DNA from: an uncultured Sphingomonadaceae bacterium
GTDB lineage: Bacteria; Pseudomonadota; Alphaproteobacteria; Sphingomonadales; Sphingomonadaceae
Reading direction: 5' to 3'
Assembly: GCA_947493195.1 (NCBI GenBank)
Contig: CANLQG010000008.1
Coordinates: 62,001 to 126,000 of the forward strand
Length of the DNA: 64,000 nucleotides
Shown: positions 51,091-64,000 of the stretch, piece after piece
How positions within the stretch are numbered: position 1 is the first letter of the stretch
How the letters are laid out: each line of letters begins with the position of its first letter
The notes under the pieces: model-generated
What the model saw: only the letters and a program-made list of their open reading frames with translations
What the model was told of the DNA's origin: nothing
Databases searched by the model: none
Made by a program: the position numbers and the translations under genes

Positions 51091-52236
51091 ATGACAGGTC
51101 AATTCCAGCTTAACGAAGAACAGCTTGCCATCCAGGAGATGGCGCAGCGTTTCACGGCCGACAACATCACGCCCTACGCCACGGAATGGGACGAAAAACA
51201 CCATTTCCCGGTAGACGTGATCAAAAACACGGCAGAGCTTGGCTTTGGCGGGATCTATGTTTCGGAAGAAGGTGGCGGCATCGGCCTTGGCCGCCTTGAA
51301 TCGGCACTGATCATGGAAGCCATGGCCTACGGATGCCCCACGACGAGCGCGTTTATCTCCATCCACAACATGTCTGCATGGATGATCGATTGCTTTGGCG
51401 GCGAAACGGTCAAGGAGAAGTACCTTGCCGATCTGATCGGCATGGAAAAGCTGGCCAGCTATTGCCTGACAGAGCCGGGATCAGGCTCCGATGCCGCTGC
51501 GCTGAAGACCAGCGCGAAGCGCGATGGTGATTATTACGTTGTGAACGGCACCAAGCAGTTCATCTCCGGCGGCGGCGTGAACGATGTGTACGTGGTGATG
51601 GTTCGCACGGACGAGCACAAGTCTCGCGGTGTCACCTGCCTGGTAGTGGACAAGGATACACCCGGCCTCAGCTTTGGCGCGCCAGAGAAGAAGCTGGGCT
51701 GGAACGCCAGCCCCACCGCGCAGGTGATCTTTGAGGACGCCCGCGTGCCCGTGGAAAACCGCGTGGGCACGGAAGGCGAGGGCTTCCGCATCGCCATGGC
51801 CGGGCTGGATGGCGGACGGCTGAATATCGGCGCATGTTCTCTTGGCGGGGCGCAACGCTGCCTGGACGAGGCGATTGCCTATACCAAGGATCGCCAGCAG
51901 TTTGGCCAGCCCATTGCCGATTTCCAGAACACCCAGTTCATGCTGGCCGACATGGCCACCGAACTGGAAGCGGCGCGTGCGCTGCTGTATCTCGCCGCTG
52001 TGAAAGTGACCGACAACGCGCCCGACAAGACGCGTTTCTCCGCCATGGCCAAGCGCCTTGCGACCGACAGCGGTTCGAATGTGGTCAATAACGCGCTCCA
52101 GCTGTTTGGCGGTTACGGCTACCTGCGCGACTACCCGATCGAGCGTTTCTGGCGCGACTTGCGGGTGCACTCGATTCTCGAAGGCACCAACCAGGTAATG
52201 CGCATGATCGTCGGAAAGGATTTGCTGCGCCAATGA
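51091..52236 (+). CDS. acyl-CoA dehydrogenase, probable isobutyryl-CoA dehydrogenase
   Basis: A 381-residue acyl-CoA dehydrogenase. C-L-T-E-P-G-S-G-S-D-A-A-A is the flavin signature, R-Q-Q-F-G-Q-P-I the arginine motif and I-L-E-G-T-N-Q-V-M-R the region holding the catalytic Glu. Context with MmsA, HIBYL-CoA hydrolase and MmsB identifies the substrate as isobutyryl-CoA (ACAD8-like). It overlaps the next gene by ATGA. Confidence 0.93.
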   Translation: MTGQFQLNEEQLAIQEMAQRFTADNITPYATEWDEKHHFPVDVIKNTAELGFGGIYVSEEGGGIGLGRLESALIMEAMAYGCPTTSAFISIHNMSAWMIDCFGGETVKEKYLADLIGMEKLASYCLTEPGSGSDAAALKTSAKRDGDYYVVNGTKQFISGGGVNDVYVVMVRTDEHKSRGVTCLVVDKDTPGLSFGAPEKKLGWNASPTAQVIFEDARVPVENRVGTEGEGFRIAMAGLDGGRLNIGACSLGGAQRCLDEAIAYTKDRQQFGQPIADFQNTQFMLADMATELEAARALLYLAAVKVTDNAPDKTRFSAMAKRLATDSGSNVVNNALQLFGGYGYLRDYPIERFWRDLRVHSILEGTNQVMRMIVGKDLLRQ

Positions 52237-53279
52237 CTTCGGACGTCCACATCCACACCCACGGCAAGATCGGTCACATTTCGCTCAACCGCCCGAAGGC
52301 CCTTCACGCGCTGACCTTGGAAATTTGTCACGAGATGAGTGCGGCGCTCAGCAAATGGGCGACGGACGATGGCATTGCCGCCGTGCTGCTGGACCACGCC
52401 GAAGGGCGCGGCTTTTGCGCAGGCGGCGATATCAATCTGCTGCGCGAATCCGCCCTTTCCGACGGCGGCGTTTCGGGCCGCCGGTTTTTTCATGACGAAT
52501 ACCAGCTCAACCACCAGATGTTCGAATATGCCAAGCCGATCGTGGCTTTCATGGATGGCATCACGATGGGCGGCGGGGTCGGGATTTCGCAACCTGCGCG
52601 CTACCGCGTGGCGACCGAAAACACCCGCTTCGCAATGCCCGAAACAGGGATTGGCCTGTTTCCTGATGTCGGCGGGGGATGGTATTTGCCGCGGCTTGGT
52701 GGCCGACTTGGCCAGTACCTGGCCTTGACAGGAGCACGGCTCGACGGGGCCGAGTGCCTGTGGGCCGGGCTGGCTACCCATTATCTCCCCTCTGGCAAAC
52801 TCGCTGAAGCCAAGGCGCGGATCAGCGAACATCCTGATCGTATCGCAGGGATTCTGGCAGAGCTGTCGGAGACGCCGCCCGACGCAAAGATCGCAGTTCA
52901 TGCGAACCGGATTGCACAAGCCTTTGCACCGGACCGGTTCGAGGACATTCTGGCCAACCTTGAAGCTGACACCAGCGAGTGGGCGACGAAGGAGCTCGCA
53001 GTGCTTGCCAGCAAGAGTCCCCAGACCTGCAAGGTCGCACTGCGCCAACTGGCTGAGGGCGCCGAGTGCAAGACCTTTGCCCAGAACATGGCCATGGAAT
53101 ACCGCATCGCTTCTCGCGTGCTGGTTCGGCCCGATTTCGCCGAAGGCGTGCGTGCCGTAATCGTCGACAAGACAGGCGATCCGTCATGGCAGCCCGCCCG
53201 GCCGGAAGACGTGACCGACGAGCTGCTCGACGCGATTTTCGCGCCGCTACCACAGAATGAGGAATGGACGCCGCTATGA
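52233..53279 (+). CDS. 3-hydroxyisobutyryl-CoA hydrolase
   Basis: A 348-residue crotonase-family hydrolase of the HIBCH type. R-G-F-C-A-G-G-D-I (about 62-70) forms the oxyanion loop; G-I-T-M-G-G-G-V-G and [13 protein letters not shown] place Glu and Asp as in HIBCH, and the protein is about 90 residues longer than a simple hydratase. It releases 3-hydroxyisobutyrate, the substrate of MmsB. ATGA overlaps at both ends of the gene. Confidence 0.94.
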   Translation: MTSDVHIHTHGKIGHISLNRPKALHALTLEICHEMSAALSKWATDDGIAAVLLDHAEGRGFCAGGDINLLRESALSDGGVSGRRFFHDEYQLNHQMFEYAKPIVAFMDGITMGGGVGISQPARYRVATENTRFAMPETGIGLFPDVGGGWYLPRLGGRLGQYLALTGARLDGAECLWAGLATHYLPSGKLAEAKARISEHPDRIAGILAELSETPPDAKIAVHANRIAQAFAPDRFEDILANLEADTSEWATKELAVLASKSPQTCKVALRQLAEGAECKTFAQNMAMEYRIASRVLVRPDFAEGVRAVIVDKTGDPSWQPARPEDVTDELLDAIFAPLPQNEEWTPL

Positions 53280-54070
53280 GCTATGCCACGCTGATCGTTG
53301 AAACCAACGCCCAGGGAAACAAGGGTGTTACCCTTGTCACTCTCAATCGACCCAAGGCCTTGAACGCTCTCAACAGCGAGGTGCTGCGTGAGCTGATCGA
53401 GGCATTCGCTGTCTTCGAGGCCGATCCCGAACAGCTATGCGCCGTCATCACCGGTTCGGGAGAGAAGGCTTTTGCCGCTGGCGCCGACATCAAGGAGATG
53501 AGCGAAAAGGCCGCGGCGGATTTCTATCTCGAGGATTTCTTCGCCGCCTGGACAAGCGAGCTTGTGAAGAAGGTCCGGAAGCCGTGGGTCGCGGCGGTGA
53601 ATGGCTTTGCGCTGGGCGGCGGGTGCGAACTCGCCATGATGGCGGATTTCATCCTCGCCAGCGACAAGGCGAAGTTCGGCCAACCCGAAATCAACCTCGG
53701 CGTAGCTCCCGGCATGGGAGGATCTCAGCGCCTCACCCGCGCGGTGGGCAAGTCCAAGGCCATGGAGATGTGCCTTACTGGCCGCATGATGGATGCTGGC
53801 GAAGCCGAAAGCGCAGGGCTGGTTGCGCGCGTCGTACCGCACGATGACCTGCTTGAGGACGCACTGAAGACCGCCGCGACCATTGCTTCGAAGCCGCCGA
53901 TGGCCGCTATCGCCAACAAGGAAATGGTCAATGCCGCCTTTGAAACGACGCTGGAGCTTGGTCTGGCGTACGAGCGCCGCATATTCCAGATCCTCGCGGC
54001 GAGCGAAGACAAGGCCGAAGGAATGGCCGCATTCATCGAAAAGAGAGAAGGTCGCTGGAAGGGGCGTTGA
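53276..54070 (+). CDS. enoyl-CoA hydratase
   Basis: A 264-residue crotonase. [12 protein letters not shown] (about 62-73), [11 protein letters not shown] and [16 protein letters not shown] contain the oxyanion glycines and both catalytic Glu. It hydrates methacrylyl-CoA (and crotonyl-CoA). ATG 53276 overlaps the hydrolase stop. A 90-base gap without clear signals follows before mmsB. Confidence 0.94.
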   Translation: MSYATLIVETNAQGNKGVTLVTLNRPKALNALNSEVLRELIEAFAVFEADPEQLCAVITGSGEKAFAAGADIKEMSEKAAADFYLEDFFAAWTSELVKKVRKPWVAAVNGFALGGGCELAMMADFILASDKAKFGQPEINLGVAPGMGGSQRLTRAVGKSKAMEMCLTGRMMDAGEAESAGLVARVVPHDDLLEDALKTAATIASKPPMAAIANKEMVNAAFETTLELGLAYERRIFQILAASEDKAEGMAAFIEKREGRWKGR

Positions 54071-54160
54071 GGCTCCACCTGCTCTTCTGACCCTATCCAA
54101 TGGTGGGTACCGAGCGGTGCCAACGGCCCAATAAGCGCCGCCTCGCTCTGAACTGGGAGT

Positions 54161-55039
54161 ATGTTTGTGAAAATCGCCTTTATTGGCCTTGGCAATATGG
54201 GCGGCGGAATGGCCGCCAACCTGGTGAAGGCCGGTCACGAGGTCCGTGCCTTTGACCTCTCGGACGACGCATTGAACGCAGCGAAAGAGCATGGCTGCGC
54301 GACCTTCGCTTCAGCAGCTGAGGCTTGTCAGGATGTGGACGCGGTTGTCTCCATGCTGCCCAATGGCGCCATTGTGAAGTCGGTCTACGCCAATGACGTG
54401 ATTGGCAAGGCACCGGCAGGCGCGGTGTTCCTCGATTGCTCCACGATCGACGTGGCGACTGCGCGCGAAGTGGCTGCAGATGCCGAAGCGGCGGGCTATG
54501 CCATGGTTGATGCTCCGGTTTCGGGCGGCATCGCTGCTGCCGAAGCTGGCACGCTCACCTTCATGGTTGGCGGCTCCGAAGAGGCTTTCAAACGGGCAGA
54601 ACCGGTGCTGAGCGCCATGGGCAAGGCCGTGATCCACGCCGGACAGGCAGGCAACGGCCAAGCGGCAAAGATCTGCAACAACATGCTGCTGGGCATCCAC
54701 ATGATCGGCACCTGCGAAGCTTTTGCCATGGCGCAGAAGCTGGGTCTCGATCCGCAGACCTTCTACGACATTTCCAGCGTCAGTTCCGGGCAGTGCTGGT
54801 CCATGACGAGCTATTGCCCCGTTCCCGGCGTTGGTCCGACGACGCCTGCAGACAACGGCTACCAGGGCGGCTTTGCCACGGGATTGATGCTCAAGGACCT
54901 GAAGCTCGCAATGGAAGCTGCACAGACCGCCCGGGTCGACCCGCAGATGGGTCAGCGCGCGCGTGAGCTATTCGAGGCTTTCGATGCCGCCGGAAACGGT
55001 GCTCGCGATTTCTCGGCGATCATCATCTCCTTGAAGTAG
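54161..55039 (+). CDS. mmsB: 3-hydroxyisobutyrate dehydrogenase
   Basis: A 292-residue beta-hydroxyacid dehydrogenase: I-G-L-G-N-M-G (8-14), [16 protein letters not shown] (about 125-140) and the catalytic Lys in Q-A-A-K-I-C-N-N-M, all canonical. It oxidises 3-hydroxyisobutyrate to methylmalonate semialdehyde, feeding MmsA. A-R-D-F-S-A is the usual C-terminal block. Confidence 0.95.
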   Translation: MFVKIAFIGLGNMGGGMAANLVKAGHEVRAFDLSDDALNAAKEHGCATFASAAEACQDVDAVVSMLPNGAIVKSVYANDVIGKAPAGAVFLDCSTIDVATAREVAADAEAAGYAMVDAPVSGGIAAAEAGTLTFMVGGSEEAFKRAEPVLSAMGKAVIHAGQAGNGQAAKICNNMLLGIHMIGTCEAFAMAQKLGLDPQTFYDISSVSSGQCWSMTSYCPVPGVGPTTPADNGYQGGFATGLMLKDLKLAMEAAQTARVDPQMGQRARELFEAFDAAGNGARDFSAIIISLK

Positions 55040-55049
55040 GGTTTTACCA

Positions 55050-56582
55050 ATGTCCGCCAATATCGCCGAGATGGAACGCCGCCGCGAGGCTGCCCGCATG
55101 GGGGGCGGCCAGAAACGCATCGACGCCCAGCACGCCAAGGGCAAACTGACTGCACGAGAGCGGCTGGACGTGCTGCTGGATGAAGGCAGCTTTGAAGAGC
55201 TCGATACCTATGTCGAGCACGATTGTGTCGATTTCGGCATGGAAGATCAGAAAATCCCGGGTGATGGCGTCGTCACCGGCAGCGGCACTATCAACGGGCG
55301 GCTGGTCTATGTGTTCTCGCAGGATTTCACCGTGTTCGGCGGCTCGCTCAGCAAACGCCATGCCGAGAAAATCTGCAAGGTGATGGACATGGCGTTGCGC
55401 GTGGGCGCGCCCGTTATTGGCCTCAACGACTCCGGCGGTGCGCGCATCCAGGAAGGCGTGGCGTCGCTGGGCGGTTATGCCGAAGTGTTTCAGCAGAACG
55501 TGCTCGCCAGCGGCGTGGTGCCGCAACTCAGCTTGATCATGGGTCCATGTGCGGGCGGGGCGGTCTACTCGCCAGCCATGACCGACTTCATCTTCATGGT
55601 GAAGGACAGCTCCTACATGTTCGTGACCGGGCCCGAAGTGGTGAAGACGGTTACCAACGAAGAGGTAACGCAGGAAGAACTTGGCGGCGCAGTGGTGCAC
55701 ACCACCAAGACGAGCGTTGCCGATCTGGCGCTGGAGAACGATATCGAGGCGCTGCTGGCTGCGCGCGAGCTGATGGGCTTCCTGCCCGCGTCAAACCGGT
55801 CCGAGCTGCCCGAATTGCCCACCGATGATCCGTGGGATCGGCTGGAAGACAGCCTAGACACGGTGATCCCTGCCAATGCCAACATGCCATACGACATGCA
55901 TGAAGTGATCGCGAAGGTGGTGGACGAGGGCACCTTTTTCGAAATCCAGCCCAAGCACGGCGCGAACATCATCACCGGCTTTGGCCGGATCGAAGGGCGC
56001 CCGGTGGGCTTCGTCGCCAACCAGCCGATGGTGCTGGCAGGCGTGCTGGACATCAACGCCAGCCGCAAGGCCGCGCGGTTTGTGCGGTTCTGCGATGCAT
56101 TCTCCATCCCGATTGTCACGTTTGTGGATGTGCCCGGCTTCCTGCCCGGCACCGCGCAGGAGCATAACGGCATTATCAAGCACGGCGCGAAACTGCTGTT
56201 CGCCTATGCCGAGGCGACCGTGCCCAAGATCACGATAATCACGCGCAAGGCCTATGGCGGCGCCTATGACGTGATGGCGTCGAAGCATTTGCGCGGCGAT
56301 TTGAACTACGCCTGGCCGACAGCGGAGATCGCGGTGATGGGCGCGAAAGGCGCGGTGGAGATTATCTTCCGCAACGAACGCGGCGATGCGGAGAAGATTG
56401 CCGAGAAAACGAAGGAATACGAAGACCGCTTCGCCAACCCCTTCGTCGCCGCTTCACGCGGTTATATCGACGAAGTGATCTACCCGCACTCGACACGGCG
56501 ACGGATTGCACTTGGCCTGCGCAAATTGCGGACCAAGAGCCTCCGGAACCCATGGAAGAAACACGATAATCTACCGCTCTAG
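55050..56582 (+). CDS. pccB: propionyl-CoA carboxylase beta subunit
   Basis: A 510-residue carboxyltransferase. [25 protein letters not shown] and [11 protein letters not shown] in the N-terminal half, and [11 protein letters not shown] with K-A-Y-G-G-A-Y in the C-terminal half, are PccB signatures. It transfers carboxyl from biotin on PccA to propionyl-CoA, giving (S)-methylmalonyl-CoA. The pccA gene lies about 6 kb downstream in the same direction. Ten bases after mmsB. Confidence 0.96.
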   Translation: MSANIAEMERRREAARMGGGQKRIDAQHAKGKLTARERLDVLLDEGSFEELDTYVEHDCVDFGMEDQKIPGDGVVTGSGTINGRLVYVFSQDFTVFGGSLSKRHAEKICKVMDMALRVGAPVIGLNDSGGARIQEGVASLGGYAEVFQQNVLASGVVPQLSLIMGPCAGGAVYSPAMTDFIFMVKDSSYMFVTGPEVVKTVTNEEVTQEELGGAVVHTTKTSVADLALENDIEALLAARELMGFLPASNRSELPELPTDDPWDRLEDSLDTVIPANANMPYDMHEVIAKVVDEGTFFEIQPKHGANIITGFGRIEGRPVGFVANQPMVLAGVLDINASRKAARFVRFCDAFSIPIVTFVDVPGFLPGTAQEHNGIIKHGAKLLFAYAEATVPKITIITRKAYGGAYDVMASKHLRGDLNYAWPTAEIAVMGAKGAVEIIFRNERGDAEKIAEKTKEYEDRFANPFVAASRGYIDEVIYPHSTRRRIALGLRKLRTKSLRNPWKKHDNLPL

Positions 56583-56600
56583 GAAGAAACAGGTAATCTC

Positions 56601-57785
56601 ATGGAAGACGTATACATCATTTCCGGCGCGCGCACCGCCATCGGATCCTTTGGCGGTGCGCTAGCATCCATGCGCCCTGCTGACATGGGTACACATGTGG
56701 CCAAGGAAGCGATTGCGCGCTCAGGCGTGGCGGCCGAGAAGTTCCAGCAAGTGGCCGTGGGCAGCGTGGTGCCGACACAACCAAGCGACTCTTATCTCGC
56801 GCGGGTCATCTCGATCAATTCCGGCTTGCCCGTTTCCAGCGTGGGCATGGGCGTCAATCGCCTGTGCGGATCGGGCTTGCAGGCAATCGTCTCGGTCGCG
56901 CAGGCTGTGAAGCTGGGTGAATGTGATTTCGCCATCGGCATGGGGGCGGAAAGCATGTCGAACGCTCCGCACATGACCAGCGGCGCGCGCTTCGGCACCA
57001 AGATGGGCTCGATCGAACTGCAGGACAGCATGCTGGGCGCGCTGCACGATCCGTTCGACAACATCCACATGGGCGTGACGGCAGAGAACATCGCCAAGCA
57101 ATGTTCCATCACCCGCGAAGAGCAGGATGAACTGGCAGTCTCCAGCCACCAGCGCGCGGCCAATGCGATTGCCAACGGCTATTTCAAGGAACAGATCGTT
57201 CCGGTTGAGTTCACCACGCGCAAGGGCACCAAGGTGTTCGACACGGACGAGCACGTTCGGGCAGATGCCACGCTGGAAGCCATGGCTGGTTTGCGGCCGG
57301 TGTTCCAGAAAGATGGCACCGTGACGGCAGGCAATGCCAGCGGCTTGAACGATGGCGCAGCCGCAGTCGTGCTGGCCAGCGGCAAGGCCGTTGAGGAAGA
57401 TGGCTTGCAACCGATGGCCAAAATTCTCGCCTGGGGCCACGCCGGTGTAGAACCTACTGTCATGGGGCTGGGGCCGGTGGAAGCTGTGCCGGTGGCACTG
57501 AAGCGCGCCGGTCTCTCGCTTGACCAGATGGACGTGATCGAAAGCAACGAGGCCTTTGCCGCGCAGGCTTGCGGTGTCGCCAAGACGCTGGGCTTCGATC
57601 CCGCCAAGACCAATCCGAACGGTTCGGGCATATCGCTGGGCCATCCGATTGGCGCGACCGGCGCGATCCTGACTATCAAGTGCATGTATGAACTGCGCCG
57701 CACCGTCGGGAAATACGGCCTCATCACGATGTGCATCGGCGGTGGTCAGGGCATTGCCATGGTTATAGAGAGTTGCGAGGCGTGA
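56601..57785 (+). CDS. acetyl-CoA C-acetyltransferase
   Basis: A 394-residue thiolase of the biosynthetic/AtoB type: acyl Cys in N-R-L-C-G-S-G-L-Q-A-I (about 90), N-E-A-F-A-A-Q, S-L-G-H-P-I-G-A-T-G and the second Cys in M-C-I-G-G-G-Q-G. With ScoAB it turns acetoacetate into two acetyl-CoA; it may also serve isoleucine breakdown. It stands between pccB and the epimerase gene with short gaps. Confidence 0.95.
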   Translation: MEDVYIISGARTAIGSFGGALASMRPADMGTHVAKEAIARSGVAAEKFQQVAVGSVVPTQPSDSYLARVISINSGLPVSSVGMGVNRLCGSGLQAIVSVAQAVKLGECDFAIGMGAESMSNAPHMTSGARFGTKMGSIELQDSMLGALHDPFDNIHMGVTAENIAKQCSITREEQDELAVSSHQRAANAIANGYFKEQIVPVEFTTRKGTKVFDTDEHVRADATLEAMAGLRPVFQKDGTVTAGNASGLNDGAAAVVLASGKAVEEDGLQPMAKILAWGHAGVEPTVMGLGPVEAVPVALKRAGLSLDQMDVIESNEAFAAQACGVAKTLGFDPAKTNPNGSGISLGHPIGATGAILTIKCMYELRRTVGKYGLITMCIGGGQGIAMVIESCEA

Positions 57786-57787
57786 CC

Positions 57788-58237
57788 GTGAAGCTCGGCC
57801 GTCTCAACCATATCGGTGTCGCCACGCCCTCCATCGCAGAATCGATTGCGCATTTCGCCCAGACCATGGGTGCGACCAGGATTCATACCCCTTTCGACCT
57901 GGAGGAGCAGGGGGTGAAGGTCTGCTTCGTCGATACGCCGGCCGGCCCTGATGGTCTTGGCGGCTACAACGGCACGCAGATCGAGCTGATCGAGCCTTTG
58001 TCCGATGCTTCTCCCATCGCCGGCTTTCTCGCCAAGAACCCATTGGGCGGGCAGCATCATATCTGTTTCGAGGTCGAGGACATTGACGATGCCCGCAAAT
58101 GGTTCGAGCAGCAGGGCAAGCGAATCCTCGGTCCCACGCGCATCGGCGCGCATGGCACGCCGATCTTCTTCCTCCACCCCAAGGACATGATGGGCCAGCT
58201 GACCGAGATCATGGAAACGCCGAAAGACGCGCATTGA
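57788..58237 (+). CDS. mce: methylmalonyl-CoA epimerase
   Basis: A 149-residue VOC protein with the complete epimerase metal set: H in L-N-H-I-G-V-A (about 7), E in Q-I-E-L-I-E-P, H-H in G-Q-H-H-I-C-F-E-V and E in Q-L-T-E-I-M-E. It interconverts (S)- and (R)-methylmalonyl-CoA between PccAB and the mutase. GTG 57788 has GAGG seven bases upstream and is preferred over GTG 57782, which would overlap the thiolase stop with poor spacing. Confidence 0.94.
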   Translation: MKLGRLNHIGVATPSIAESIAHFAQTMGATRIHTPFDLEEQGVKVCFVDTPAGPDGLGGYNGTQIELIEPLSDASPIAGFLAKNPLGGQHHICFEVEDIDDARKWFEQQGKRILGPTRIGAHGTPIFFLHPKDMMGQLTEIMETPKDAH

Positions 58238-58238
58238 T

Positions 58239-60391
<2,153 letters not shown>

Positions 60392-60395
<4 letters not shown>

Positions 60396-61591
60396 ACATC
60401 CACGAATACCAGGCCAAGGAATTGCTCGCGAAGTTCGGTATTGGTGTGCCGACAGGCTATCCGGCGACAAGCTTCGAGGAAGCCGTTGCGGGCGCAGAGA
60501 AGCTGCCGGGGCCGCTTTACGTGGTGAAGGCACAGATTCACGCAGGTGGACGTGGCAAGGGCAAATTTGTCGAGCTGGCTCCGGATGCGAAAGGCGGTGT
60601 AAGGCTGGCGAAGAGCGTTGCCGACGTCGAAGCCGATGCGAAGGACATGCTGGGCAACACGCTGGTGACAGTGCAGACAGGCGATGCGGGCAAGCAGGTC
60701 AATCGCCTTTACGTGACCGATGGCGTCGATATTGCCGAGGAATATTACCTCTCCATGGTGATCGACCGCGCATCGAGCCGCGTGGCGATGATCGTTTCCA
60801 CCGAAGGCGGCATGGATATCGAGGACGTGGCGCACAACACGCCGGAGAAGATCGCCACCATCACCATCGATCCCGCCACACGTTTCATGCCGCATCACGG
60901 CCGCGCGGTGGCCAATGCGCTGAAGCTGGAAGGTGCGCTGGCGAAGGCTGCTGCGAAGCTTGCGAGCCAGCTCTACACCGCTTTCACCACGCTCGATTGC
61001 GACATGCTGGAAATCAACCCGCTGGTCGAAACCAAGGGCGGGGAGCTGCTGGTGCTCGACACCAAGATGAGCTTCGATTCGAATGCGCTCTATCGCCACC
61101 CAGACGTGGAAGCGATGCGTGACGAAACCGAGGAAGACCCGATGGAGGTCGAGGCGAGCAAGTATGACCTCGCCTACATCAAGCTGGATGGCGATATCGG
61201 CTGCATGGTGAACGGCGCAGGCCTTGCCATGGCGACCATGGATATCATCAAGCTCAACGGCTCCTTCCCGGCGAACTTCCTCGATGTCGGCGGCGGCGCC
61301 ACGACCGAAAAGGTGACGGCTGCATTCAAGATCATTCTGTCGGATCCGGCGGTGAAAGGCATACTCGTCAATATCTTCGGCGGCATCATGCGCTGTGACA
61401 CGATTGCTGAAGGCATTGTGATCGCTGCGAAGGAAGTCGAATTGGACGTGCCGCTGGTCGTCCGCCTCGAAGGCACCAACGTGCAGCAGGGCAAGGATAT
61501 CCTGGCCAACAGCGGCCTGCCCATTATCGCGGCAGACGACCTTGGCGATGCCGCCAAGAAGATCGTCGCGCAGGTGAAAGAAGCAGCGTGA
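60392..61591 (+). CDS. sucC: succinate-CoA ligase beta subunit
   Basis: A 399-residue ATP-grasp subunit: [12 protein letters not shown] at the start, Q-I-H-A-G-G-R-G-K near 50, E-I-N-P-L-V near 208 and [10 protein letters not shown] in the C-terminal domain are all standard. With SucD it converts succinyl-CoA to succinate with ATP or GTP formation. Coupled to the mutase by ATGA and to sucD by GTGA. Confidence 0.97.
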
Positions 61592-62477
61592 GCATCCTCG
61601 TAAACAAAGACACCAAGGTCATAACGCAGGGAATGACCGGCAACACAGGTACGTTCCACACGCAACAGGCGCTGGATTATGGCACGCAGATGGTTGCGGG
61701 CGTGACTCCCGGTAAGGGTGGCTCCGAGCACCTCGGTCTGCCGCAATTCGACACCGTGCGCGAAGCCAAGGAAGCCACCGGCGCTACCGCATCGTGCATC
61801 TACGTGCCGCCGCCATTTGCAGCCGATGCCATTCTCGAAGCCATCGAAGCCGAGATCGAGCTGATCATCGCCATTACCGAGGGCGTTCCGGTGCTCGATA
61901 TGGTGGCGGTGAAGCGCGCGCTGACCGGCTCCAAATCGCGCCTGATCGGCCCCAACTGCCCCGGCGTGCTGACCTCTGACGAGTGCAAGATCGGCATCAT
62001 GCCGGGCAAGATCTTCCAGAAAGGTAGCGTCGGCGTCGTCAGCCGCTCGGGCACGCTCACCTACGAAGCCGTGCACCAGACTACTGCCGTTGGCCTTGGC
62101 CAGACCACCGCAGTCGGCATCGGCGGCGATCCGGTGAACGGCACCAGCTTCATCGACGTGCTCGACCTGTTCCTCGACGACCCTGACACAAAGTCGATCA
62201 TCATGATCGGCGAGATCGGTGGTAGCGCGGAGGAGGAGGCAGCCGAGTTCCTTAAGCAGGAAGCGGCTAAAGGCCGGTCGAAGCCGATGGTCGGCTTCAT
62301 CGCTGGCCGCACGGCGCCTCCGGGTCGGCGCATGGGCCATGCGGGCGCCATCGTCTCGGGCGGCAAGGGCGATGCGGAAAGCAAGATCGCAGCGATGGAA
62401 GACGCGGGCGTCCGCGTTTCCCCCTCGCCCAGCGAACTGGGCACTACGCTGGATGCCCTGCTGAAGGAACTCGTCTG

Positions 62478-62478
<1 letters not shown>
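61588..62478 (+). CDS. sucD: succinate-CoA ligase alpha subunit
   Basis: A 296-residue CoA-binding subunit: [11 protein letters not shown] near 10, T-P-G-K-G-G, N-C-P-G-V and the phosphorylated His in [14 protein letters not shown] start at 61588 inside the sucC stop. The stop overlaps the pccA start. Placement between mutase and pccA links succinyl-CoA made from propionyl-CoA straight to the TCA cycle. Confidence 0.97.

Positions 62479-64000
<1,522 letters not shown>

Overview
This window is high-GC, almost gap-free bacterial DNA, most likely from an alphaproteobacterium of the Sphingomonadales (Novosphingobium/Sphingobium/Erythrobacter type). That placement is inferred from gene content: a TonB-dependent receptor beside catabolic genes, a RibB protein with a degenerate second domain, PaaY-type and SnoaL-type proteins, and many SDR and luciferase-like oxidoreductases. 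I see no rRNA, tRNA, CRISPR array, transposase or phage gene. No gap between genes exceeds 300 bases.

Bases 1 to about 46,700 look like a large catabolic island of short operons that keep switching strand. Region 1-6.4 kb holds a cut-off MFS transporter, two NTF2-like proteins, a 3-ketosteroid-dehydrogenase-like flavoprotein, the C-terminal remnant of an SDR, and a minus-strand operon of an LLM flavoenzyme with two Rieske-oxygenase-type proteins. One of those two keeps the non-haem iron site but has lost the [2Fe-2S] loops; the other keeps a perfect Rieske motif but has lost the iron site. A divergent TetR regulator (6.46 kb) and two tandem palindromic operators sit beside them. Region 7.2-10.2 kb (minus) is sulfotransferase - ferredoxin - epoxide-hydrolase-like - LLM. 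Region 10.3-19.1 kb (plus) is a packed operon: SDR, VOC, tyrosine phosphatase, beta-hydroxyacid dehydrogenase, CMD-like, SDR, SDR, sulfotransferase, SDR, DUF1214-like, VOC. Region 19-34 kb mixes an SDR, a seven-helix membrane protein, two MFS transporters, a phytoene-desaturase-like oxidase, a hydrolase, a second DUF1214-like protein, a cytochrome P450, an NTF2-like protein, an LLM, an APH-type kinase, a VOC protein, a MaoC hydratase and an HSL esterase. Region 34-43.7 kb has the TonB receptor with its terminator, a CaiB/BaiF racemase-like protein, a zinc-free MDR reductase and a beta-oxidation operon (thiolase, FadB-like, acyl-CoA dehydrogenase). Region 43.8-46.6 kb has RibB(X), a PaaY-like protein and a flavin reductase fused to a MarR-like domain.

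From the LysR regulator at 46.7 kb onward the content becomes core metabolism. One long plus-strand run encodes valine/isobutyrate breakdown (MmsA, ScoAB, glutathione peroxidase, isobutyryl-CoA dehydrogenase, HIBYL-CoA hydrolase, enoyl-CoA hydratase, MmsB) and then propionyl-CoA to succinate (PccB, thiolase, epimerase, mutase, SucC, SucD and a PccA cut by the window edge).

The island fits oxidation of a polycyclic or isoprenoid substrate such as a steroid, sterol side chain or terpenoid: uptake (TonB/MFS), hydroxylation (P450, Rieske pair), dehydrogenation (KstD-like, SDRs), CoA-ester epimerisation and beta-oxidation, with propionyl-CoA and acetyl-CoA passing to the core operon. The substrate itself cannot be read from the sequence. 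The complementary Rieske pair is the best candidate for something new.
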